The notes under the pieces: model-generated
Told to the model about the DNA's origin: nothing
What the model saw: the letters and a program-made list of their open reading frames with translations, nothing else
The model's database searches: none
Origin: Glandiceps talaboti
Lineage: Eukaryota; Hemichordata; Enteropneusta; Spengelidae
Direction: 5' to 3'
Assembly (NCBI RefSeq): GCF_964340395.1
Contig: NC_135557.1
Coordinates: 14,155,161 to 14,219,160 of the forward strand
DNA length: 64,000 nucleotides
In this document: positions 51,717 to 64,000 of the stretch, piece after piece
Layout: the number at the start of each line of letters is the position of its first letter
How positions within the stretch are numbered: the first letter of the stretch is position 1
Program-made: the position numbers and the translations under genes

Positions 51717-52864
51717 CACCCTGGGAATATGAGGGTCTATGTATATAATGATGATAATAATTTATTAATACGTTTTTATACAAGCTTTAGAGAATATGGA
51801 AACCTGAAATTAGAGACTGTGTATGTGTCAGTCATTGTTAACAGGGCGACTGTAGGTTTATCAGCAGTATATATGCTTTTCACCTGTATAACAATCGAAA
51901 TAGTTAAATCAATCGTACTACTGTTGTTTTAGTGACACGTACTTCCAAGGGCTTCAAGCATATTGGTAGTCTAAACACGACTTGTCACGCCGCCCTGTTA
52001 GCAATTAGTCAAGAGGTGAACAATACGTCATATCCGACAATTTACCAGCCTGAGTGTTCAGTGTTAATGTAGGATGAAACTGGAGTGCTTGAGGAAACCC
52101 AGCATTGTTTGGTAGAGTTTAACTATAATTCTTACTTGCACCATACCAATCATTAAACCTTCGAGTGGATTCGAGCACCAATCGCAGTGGTAAGTGGCAA
52201 GTGATACAACCACTCGGCCACCGACAACCCAATGCATTGCATAAATTATTATATGCGGATGCCCCCTGCTTAATTAATCTCCCTGTAGCGTGTTATGCTG
52301 TGTTATGGTGCAATGCCTATGTCTCGCGATGGTTACTATACTTTGAGACACTGACATATATAGGCATGCGTTGGGTATTATCCAGCAATGCAAATACCAC
52401 TAGTATGCGCGCACTGTGCAAGTAACGCTAGTACATATGTAATGAATTAATGTACTAAGATATAACATATAAACGATCAGGTGGTGTAAATTGTATCAAT
52501 TACCGTCGAGGAATATATACTTGGCAATCAAGTATTCTCATAAAACCAGAAATTGTAATGTCACGAAGGCATGCATTGACATTTATATACCAGCATAATA
52601 GTTTAATCAAGATTTCATGCAAGTATTTTCACTTGAGTAAAAATGCTAAAACTATAAAAAGCTTATGGCACATTAATGCCACTGCTAATCCATCCAGTAT
52701 TTATTAATGTCACCTCATGATCACTTAAGCATGCACACTGAAGTACGCTTGTAAATTAGACAAGTACTCGGGCAATTAAAATAACAAGGACTATAAATAT
52801 ATTCTTATTACATTATAACTTGTTATTGTATCAAGCACGAGCCAAGTTGAACTAACAATATGGA

Positions 52865-52955
52865 ATATATACTCTGGTCGTTCTACTTCACGACAACGCG
52901 TGTCTACATCATTGGTACTGCTGTATTCGAAATATGAGTCAAAACGTTCAAAATT
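52865..52955. repeat. Interspersed repeat shared with 19225-19325
   Basis: ctggtcgttctacttca, cgtgtctacatca and cgaaatatgagtcaaaacgtt match the 19.2 kb site. Confidence 0.6.
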
Positions 52956-53335
52956 GCAACTATTTTCCCCGCTTTTTCTTTGATATTACTGGCGCTGGTA
53001 TATACCAATATGTGTCTTCATTCAACTGGAAAATACTCTTTACTAAGGGTTGCTGTCTAGAGACTCGAACTGACAAAGACCCCTTAGTTCACTCGTATTT
53101 TCTTTGGCTGAACGAAGAAAAATATTAGGGAATAACAACTAATTGTCAGTTGGATTTCATTCACTTTAAGTATATCGACGTGGAACCTGTCCAAGTGCCT
53201 GGGAATTCAAGTAATAGGTTTTATCATTCTCATGCCTGTTATTGAAACGTTTTATGCTCCATCTGTCAAGCAATTATAATTACGGTATATACATAGCATA
53301 CACAATTAATTGATCATATTAAAAATAATTATTTT

Positions 53336-53612
53336 CAGTACTACTTTTAATCAATAGTATGACCTTCCAGCATAAAGTACAAATTGGCATATGTTACAAG
53401 TGTGTTAGAACTTTACACTGAATGATACACTTTACTTAAGCATTGTCAGGGCAACTGTCAGCTTAGCTATTCACAGTACTACTTTTAATCAATAGTATGA
53501 CCTTCCAGCATAAAGTACAAATTGGCATATGTTAAAAGTGTGGTAGAACTTTACACTGAATGATACACTTTACTTAAGCATTGTCAGGGCAACTGTCAGC
53601 TTAGCTATTCAC
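53336..53612. repeat. Tandem duplication, 2 x 137 bp
   Basis: The unit beginning cagtactacttttaatcaat is repeated head to tail with two differences seen. Region 53613-55395 otherwise shows no feature. Confidence 0.93.
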
Positions 53613-55397
53613 ATTTCATTGAGACGTTTAAACATCGCCAACGCATCGTTAGCAGCCATTGTTGAGGAACTTATAACTCGTCAGAAGCTGTTATGGTTGA
53701 TGGTTACAGGGTTTCGATCGGTCCCTGTACATTTGGATCAGCAGTCAAGCATAATTGTTAACGGAATTATGCATTTTACGTTTCTTATTAGTAGTACATA
53801 AACGCCACTTAGACGCTTTAAGACTTAATATGTCACTTCTGAGTTTATTTTGTAGATATTTAAGAAGCAGTGCATCTTGTGAGAGCTGCCGACATGAATG
53901 CGAAAGATGTGATAGTGTTGTTATATTAGGGCCCTTGATTGACGACATCTTATGAGAGATGAAATATAATAAGAGGAAATCTATCCACACATTAAAAAAG
54001 GAAATGAAAAGCATGTAGCAGATTACAATAACGATTGGCTAATCCCGAAAGTGGATTTCCGTGAATCTAGGATTTATTGCAAACATGATATTTGTTATCT
54101 GTAGCCGAGCATATATGATTTCATTCTTACTTCTTAGTTTACTCCTTGTCTGGGTGCGAACCTGGCCAACCTTTTTGTTTAGCACAATACACCTTCGCAA
54201 AACAGTAAAAGTACTACTTCAGTCAATATGGTAACACAGCCACCATTGCTTACTATATTTGAATTACAACAGTTAAATATGGCTGCTGACGATGGCAGTG
54301 TTGTCCCGAAGAGATTAGTTGAAAATAGAAATACTCAACCGGGTTTTTAAAAAATTCCCCTGTAGGTGATTGTCCACTACGAGATGTTTTGAAATTCTAT
54401 GTAACTCTTTCGGAGTTTAACGTGACATCCCCCCCTCATATCAATAACCCCCACCCCTCCCCATTTGATATTTTGTTACAAGTGTTTTATTGTTTACTGG
54501 ACTATAAACAAACGTGAATCAACTGAAAACAAGACACACGTGTTGAGGTCAATTGCTTAATGAGACAACACGATAAGTCGATCATGTTGTTCTATGTCAT
54601 TAAGTAGAGGTCATGTGTGTCACATGAAATGATAAATTACAACTTTGTTTTCATTTGAGTCACGTTTGTTTATCGTCCAATAAACCATTTGTAACAATTT
54701 CTTGCATTGTTGTGAACCTACACCCTACGGTGGTCACTTCCTTATTTGATGTCTTAGTGTTGGTATTATACCTCATTCTGAGAGATAAGAGAAAATTCTA
54801 ATTCAATGCTCCCGGAAACCAATTAATGACCACAGAAAAATGTGACAATATTGTATACAGTAGTGATATCAGCAGATATCGTACCATATTACCTAGAGTG
54901 CATCATGTGTCAGTCCGTTACACATCTTCCTGCAATGTCGTCAAAATTCATCGATTTGATCTCCTGACAACCAGCACTAAATGACGTTATACCGAAGACA
55001 AAACTTGTAACATTTAGCTGATCACAATTTCGATGCAGTGAGCACAGTACAGTACTTGATATTGTTAGTCACGAATTAGTGTTAATTTAAGGCTCTCTAA
55101 AATGTTGATACATTTTACACGTAGATTTGATTCCACTCTACTTCACAGTAACTCATTGCAACACATTTAGTTGAGGTAAGACAGCTACAAGAATTACTAA
55201 GTGACAAGTCACATTCAGAAACTATTGAGGTATACATCGATGTCAAATAACTTCGAGAACAAAATACTCTTGTACGTGCATATGTTGACATTTGGACAAT
55301 TTTACTCCACATTTTATTAACTGCTCCTTATATGGTATAGCTATAACCATACATGCACACAATATTTACTCAAACGCTCTCAACCGTAGTTATTTAC

Positions 55398-55513
<116 letters not shown>

Positions 55514-55739
55514 CATATGTAACAGGTCATCGCCTGGCACAACAAATCTAAAACTACCACATTTCTTAGCCAGGCTCAACAAACACCTTACCAAAGCTTA
55601 GCTACATTTTACATATCGTGGCCAAACCATTTACAATATAACAATATATACATTACCACAGATATCCTTTTCTGTCACATTACTACTGGTCGTTAGTCAT
55701 TACTATGACAGAAGAACCCTATGACGCCCTATGATGCCC

Positions 55740-55835
55740 TAGGACGCCCGAGTGCAAGCACGACATACTCTGAGTATTTGCGCGAGTGTTTGCCGTGTCC
55801 TTTGCGGCCGTACTTTTACAAGAATAGCAAGTTTT
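55740..55835 (+). repeat. Short interspersed repeat (copies at 11234-11320 and 56205-56265)
   Basis: All three share gtatttgc.cgagtg, then tgccgtgtcctttgcgg and ccgtacttttac. The copy at 55740 lies in a 104-codon frame, which is probably chance. Confidence 0.6.
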
Positions 55836-56083
55836 GTGACGTCAGAATTGTGAGGTCAGATACTGCCAAAGCAATGAATCATTATTGCAAAAACAAAAAC
55901 ATTTATGAGTACAAGTTTAAGCGAGTATTTCTGACTTTCAATTTATTAAATGCAAATATTATTAGGGATGCTAAACAACTCGAATATTTCATTTCCAAAA
56001 GGAAGAAACAAATAGAAACATTTGTAATTAAGTGACTTGTAATGTTTGGGATTTTATGAAATATGAGCTTTTTTCTTCACTTG

Positions 56084-56121
56084 GTTTTTTTTTTTTTTTT
56101 TTTTTTTTTGGGGGGGGGGGG
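56084..56121. repeat. T run followed by G run
   Basis: About 25 T then about 12 G. Such a run may form a G-quadruplex stack or be length-unstable. Confidence 0.9.
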
Positions 56122-56735
56122 TAAATGTATTCACTTTCTTTTAATGAACTTGCAGTAAAAAACAAGTTCAAAAATAGAAATAAAAAAATAAAAATAAATA
56201 AAAGATATATTGCACGAGTGCTTGCCGTGTCCTTTGCGGTCGTACTTTTACAAAACTACTTGGTGACAGTTCCATTCATTATCTTCTGAATGCTCAGAAA
56301 TTACAATTAAAATCATAAGGGAATTTTGAATGATATGAATTTCACTAATAAATGGCAATTTTGCTCAGGTACACGCTCATTGTATCATCATCTTATAATC
56401 AGTGTCATGTGATCCTGCTCTGGAAGGCGTTAATTTGTTTTCTATTTGTTTTCTATTATTTCCCCAAGTTGTCCGGTCTGGAGAAACAGAACTAAAGTGG
56501 CACAAGCTGAGATAATAACTATTTTACTCAATTGAAAAGAACTGTTTAAAGTTTCATGTCATTGTATGCCTTCTATGACATTACAATTGATATCATAGCA
56601 GGACATTAAAGTATGATAAATTATGTCATCGGATCATTTATAAATTATATCCAAATTCCAGGTTTGAGTTCAATCAATTTCAAGTGATAGTTAAGTGTGC
56701 TAACTGGAATAACGTGAATATGCAGCAAAATTTGC

Positions 56736-56750
56736 CCCCCCCCAAAAAAA

Positions 56751-56792
<42 letters not shown>
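56736..56792. repeat. C run, A run, (CAA)n
   Basis: About 10 C, about 10 A, then about 14 CAA units. Confidence 0.93.
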
Positions 56793-57189
56793 AGCAAAAC
56801 AAAACTAAATAAAACTAAACTAAACAAAACATATAAGGCCAGAGAATTTTTTTTTTAACTTTTCTTCCCATATTTTTGGCATTTATTTTTTTTTTTTTGG
56901 TGATTGCCAATATATCCTCATGCGGGCTTCACATGTCAGTAAAATGCACACTTTGTTTCAAAATTAATGAGATTTCTTTATATTTTCTGAATAATACATG
57001 TGCCCATATACATTTGAGACGAATCCAAATTATACAATGATAATTATCATCTACTACAGTGGCTCACTTGGCTCTGAAGGTGCACACAAGAGTGAATTGG
57101 GACTAAACTAAGCTGTTGCATATCCAACATGTACTAAAAGGAATGAGCAAACATTTACGACCATGGGAAGGGGACTGAGCAGTCATTCA

Positions 57190-57500
57190 ATCAATAAATC
57201 AATAATCAAATTTCTATAGCGCCGATCTCCAGAGCAATGTTCTGCTCAGTAGAACTGAATGGCTAAAACACACCATATGCTTTGGTGAACAAATATGTCT
57301 TCAATTTTGTTTTAAAACCATCCAGGTCGGAGGCTTGGTGAATGCCAAGTGGCAAAGAGTTCCATAGTTCGAGGGTGACATATGAAAATGAATGACCTCC
57401 ATTGGGTTATCAAGTCTTGAAATATGTTTCTCTTTATTCGTGATTTTTTGGACCCAAATTAAACTTCTGGTGAAGTCATTTACCAAGTGCACATCCGTGT
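57190..57500. repeat. Probable transposon-derived segment
   Basis: tttctatagcgcc and gtggcaaagagttccatagt resemble motifs common in repeats of aquatic animals; no complete element is delimited. From 57500 to 60808 no gene is supported; a C-rich tract at 59305-59350 (ccccca repeats) is the only odd composition. Confidence 0.35.
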
Positions 57501-60500
57501 TTGTGGATGTGCATACGACTTTCAATTATGTCTATGGTTTGATATTTTATGCCTCTAAATGGCCTCCTACATTGTCTTATCGTCAAAAAAGGTTTCATCT
57601 TTGGAGGTGTCTCCTTCCAATCAGTAGCAAATCATGGAGTTGTCTTTCTACCAAAACAAGATGGAGGGTGGCTGGCTAAGTACCTCCCTGTATAGGTTAG
57701 AGCTCATTATGAGCATTTCCTTATGCATGTAAAATCCAAATCCTTTGTAAAGTAATCTCGTTTGGACAGTTATTGTAGTTGGTTGTAAATGCCGTACATT
57801 TCCTAACTGTAGAACTGATGGAAATCGATTGCCATATAGACGAATTACTAGCGGTAAAATCATAATGACTGAATAAGTACTATATAAACTCAACTTGAAA
57901 TGTTTTGCCATCGTTATATATGGTTTGGTTTTACATCCTTGTCAAGCATTGTAAAACAAAATCTACCTACCTACCCAATTTGATGGATTAGGTTGCCCGT
58001 TTAACAGCTTTTTTTATTTTTTCTGGCCTAGACTCAGCTTGTGCCTCTTTAGATGTCAGGCCTCAACAAGAAATTTCTTCTCTCATATTCAATAAATAAA
58101 AGATGATTATGTGATCTTGGAGGAGATACAGTTATCTAACAGTAACCTGCACTAATTGTATTTTAAGGTTGATTAGTTTGTGTAATAGATTCGGAAACGA
58201 AGTTTTAGGGCATCATCAATTTGTTTTCCGTCGTGAGAGCGTCTGGAGGAAGTCGAGGGTATTATGTATATATGACGCACAGTATTAGACTCTCTAGAAG
58301 GAAACTACATACCTCACTAAAAAATACATTGCAGTCCTGTGTATTTGCATAAAGGTGATGCTGTTGTGTACAAAGTCTACGTATGGTTTTCATTATTAGT
58401 AGCTTTATTACTATTGCCATACTTTATTTAAACTCGATAGACTGTTGAACCAAAGGCTCTTCTCACACTGTGTCGAGATGAAATATACAATATATACATT
58501 AAAATACTTAGAAGTAAAAATACAAACCAACGAAACGAATACAAAAAGGCTGTAAAATGGCAAACGCCAGAAGAACAACAAGACGACTACAAATGTAAGT
58601 GTTGCCAAAATGATGACATTTACAGTTACGTTTGAAAGACTGGAGAGTGGTGCAGGATTTGACATCAACACTTAAAACATTTCTGCATTTGTAAATAGAT
58701 CAGTTGAGATATGGAAAACATTGCTAGCCATTGTGGTATCATCACCAACTGTACAGATGTTTGAAAGTCGTCTAGATTATAGCTATGGGGAAATCAATCC
58801 TTATAAATGATTATAAGGTAAACACTATTGAAACTTCACTAGATAGAGACTGACTGAGTTAGCACAGAGCTGACAGTAGAGGCCAGACAGGCTAGGCCTA
58901 AAGACAGAATGAATCTATGAATCTATGAATATTTCAAAACAATTATATCTAAAACTGTTCTTAAAATCCAGTGTTCTGCGTTTTGGGATGTATAGTTCAT
59001 TACTATTCCTGTCACGTGCAACCTCTTTTCATATCTGTTATCACAGACACATATTGTGACAATTAAAATGTGTGAATTAATACATCGCTTGAAAACTATC
59101 TGTATTGGAACTCATCACCTCTTAAAAATCAACAATTCTGTAAGAGTACCTTATTCCAATAGATGTGTTTCGAATACCTAATACTGTCGATTTAAATTCT
59201 TCTCCGTTTATAAACTTTTGAAGGAAATATGATACAAATAACTATCAAAATCAAATAAAGTGAGAATATCATATTTTAATAAAACATAACAAAGTAGAGA
59301 TGTAACCCCCACCCCCACCCCCATAACCCCCACCCTCATAACCCCCACCTCCATAGCGAAAAATAAGCAAATAATAATTAGAAGATAATCATAGACGCTC
59401 CTTATTTTTTGAAAGGACGCGAAAGGAACCAAATAAATTAATTTTAGTGTCCTCAGTTTGGGAGATAATGGTAGATTTATGCCTAATGAAGCGATAACAG
59501 ATATGGATGGCAATTGCCTAATGACATTTCAGATGAGATTACAAATCATTCTAAACCTAATTGAACACTTAAAAAACATTATCAACGAATTCATTTTAAA
59601 TATTTATGATAAGTCATATGGAAAGTGACGTTTAACTGTATCACAGTAAAGGTGATATGGACTGTATAATGAGTAAGTATCTAAGTGTGTCATTCAAGGA
59701 GGATGACACCTTGACAAATACCTGTACTGATGTTACATCCTTAGAATTCTAAGCTTGGGGATATTGATACACAAGTGATATACAACATTAGAAAGTCGAA
59801 ATTAGAAATGAATTGAAGAAGAGAACGCACAGTTCAAGCTGCAGTATTTCTTGCATATCGGAATTCACAGACAAAATTGTGAAATACTATAATTAAGACT
59901 AGTGTACTTCTGGGATGCTTATAAAAAAAAGACATAGAGATCACATATACTTTAGGAAGTCAAAACTAGGAACAGAAAATTAGAACAAAAAGGAATGTAT
60001 ACAGTATACAGCTACTTGCATAATTAGTATATTAAAGCAGTGTGCAGTCGATGTAGTGATGATTGTCCCCGTATTAAAATGGTTTTGTCCACGTACTCAA
60101 ACTTTGACCGTTGGCGGCGCGCTTTGTGCTTTACTTTTAGTCATGTCTGGGTGTATACGCGTCCTAAGTATTGTGAAACAAAATCAGAAATCAAGAAATA
60201 GACGATAACAATTTGCTGGATATTTCTTTCTGTGAAAAGATCAGACTGTATCAAAGTTAATCAAAGTCAGTACTTTAGTCACCAGTACAAATGGGAGACC
60301 TATAATAACCTACCAAGACTCTAAAATCTGACATTGGCCATAAACCCGGCAATATTAGAACTGTTATCGTGTGAGGAGTATCTATAATGTCCATGGACTA
60401 TAACACACATACCTAAATAACTAACTTACTAATTTATATACATACACATACCTTACACAAGGTATTTAGATCAAACCTTGTTACATTGTGAATTTCTGTT

Positions 60501-60808
60501 GAGACTCAGTACCATTTATTTACAGTATGATTTAACTATTAGAATTATATAATGATACTTCAGTTTGAAATGTGCATAAGCCACACTGGAAAGAATAAGT
60601 ATGCATTTATTTTGTTCCATGCAAAGAATCACAAAGTGACAAATAAGCCTGGTGGGCTGCTTGCTGTACTAATTTTCTATTCTTTTTATTTGTAATTTGT
60701 AATTGTATATGTAGATGTCACTATAATAAACAACTCTCACCCACCCACCCACCCAACCCACCCTTGCATGCATGCGTGATATATGGTACCACAATTTATG
60801 TAATGCAA

Positions 60809-63039
<2,231 letters not shown>

Positions 63040-63293
63040 TTTATGCTTGTCCAGGAATAACCAGTACTCTATACTGTAAATACCTGTTGAAGTAATTGGT
63101 AACCAGTGTTAATTAGTTTATGTGAAAATAGCCTTGGAGATAAAGTATTTTGGGGGAAAAAGCAGCTCAGTGCTCTATGATTAACCGAGTAACCTCTGCC
63201 ATGTATACCGCCAAGGTACACACAGACAGGAAGTAGAGTGCCGCCATGGTAAATTTTCAAAAGGCCTATTAAGAACGTTACTCCCGGCATAAG

Positions 63294-63640
63294 GCCTAAA
63301 GTAATAATTGTTTGGTTCCGCCGGTTACCCAAGCCAACCTAATTTTTCACTGCCAACCCTAAACATTTGTACGTATACGAGAAAAGAAATCGCAAAAATT
63401 GTGAAGTCTCACAAGAAATAGTGGATGCGGAAACTGACATCAACTTAAAAATACAATATAAAACTGTTCTTCCAATCTGTAATGGCTGTACATCTGATAG
63501 GAAGAAACACAAAGACCAACAATGGAAAACCTGAACTAGACACTCACACCGAAAAAATATATCATAAAATAAAATAAAAATTTTACCTACCCCAACAAAA
63601 TTGAGCGTAATCACAACCACGCAAATGTTGTATTAGGCCT
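63294..63640. mobile_element. TTTGGTTCCGG MITE, copy 4
   Basis: Ends ggcctaaagtaataattgtt and ...tgttgtattaggcc are inverted. The + strand interior reads DAETDINLKIQYKTVLPICN, with a change-tolerant match to the other copies. It starts about 250 bp upstream of the sialyltransferase ATG. Beyond it, 63641-64000 shows nothing recognised. Confidence 0.78.
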
Positions 63641-64000
63641 GATACATTATCCTGAATTCTTAAGAACGTGCGTAATTTACATATTTCGTCTTGCGCTTGC
63701 AAACCTGTCGTCAAAAAATGACACTACTATTATTTGATGGCAACATATGAACATCTAGAGAGAGTGTCTGTGTGTCGCCTTGCCTTGTCGTCTCCAAGGA
63801 ATACACGAAACTAATTAAATTTAACAAATGTGAATTTGTATGTCACCATGTGTCTCCGAAGATATACGGTTTTTGTCAGATTTTTTATGTCGAAGTACTA
63901 GAAATAGCTTGCCGCCGCGTCACGGCAAGTAAAATATGCGACTTCTGACGCCACACGAACGTCATAGGTAGCAAAGTAACAGGTAAGCGATTGTGAATAA

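Noticed and set aside
55721-56035. 104-codon frame beginning MTPYDALGRPS
   Set aside because: Its first third lies in a repeat also found at 11.2 and 56.2 kb; no domain, splice or family support.
58411-58671. Hydrophobic 86-codon frame on the - strand
   Set aside because: Hydrophobicity follows from AT-rich composition; no signal or family evidence.

Overview
The window is eukaryotic nuclear DNA from an animal. It is AT-rich, both complete genes have introns with GT..AG boundaries, and it is crowded with microsatellites and transposon remnants. An ST8Sia-type sialyltransferase, a peptide GPCR and a Penelope-like retroelement with hammerhead ribozymes suggest a marine invertebrate, most plausibly a non-vertebrate deuterostome (hemichordate or lancelet type). 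That placement is inference, not proof.

Two complete genes can be assembled from exon reading frames, splice sites and matching intron phases. (1) A class A peptide GPCR on the + strand, four exons between 1157 and 14622, 389 residues, all introns phase 0. (2) An ST8Sia-like type II sialyltransferase on the - strand, four exons between 63039 and 60809, 362 residues, all introns phase 2. The second lacks two residues normally needed for catalysis. A third coding segment, 47395-47761 (-), looks like one exon of a tectonin/beta-propeller-like protein whose other exons were not found. The genes show no functional link.

The most notable element is a Penelope-like retroelement at 31882-35058 (-): an intact 2453-bp unit with RT and GIY-YIG coding, preceded by a 724-bp 5'-truncated tandem copy (pLTR). 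Both repeats carry a hammerhead ribozyme fold, spaced exactly one unit apart. Two further short hammerhead modules lie inside TA microsatellites at about 15.8 and 39.1 kb, and a diverged element tail lies at 3.0-3.35 kb.

Layout: 0-1.1 kb, fold-back and MITE pieces upstream of the GPCR; 1.16-14.6 kb, GPCR with a 9-kb first intron holding a PLE tail, a 42-bp minisatellite, a LINE RT fragment and tetranucleotide arrays; 14.6-29.6 kb, no gene supported, MITEs, long simple repeats and a LINE endonuclease fragment; 29.6-31.9 kb, tRNA-derived SINE unit and an 80-bp minisatellite; 31.9-35.1 kb, the PLE; 35.2-35.8 kb, compound microsatellite; 35.8-43.7 kb, a tandem segmental duplication built of the SINE unit and decayed L1-like LINE, with a nested LINE insertion and a roughly 1-kb palindromic-ended insertion; 43.9-44.4 kb, LINE endonuclease; 45-60.8 kb, fold-back elements, hairpins, duplications and the orphan exon; 60.8-63.04 kb, sialyltransferase; 63.29-63.64 kb, a MITE.
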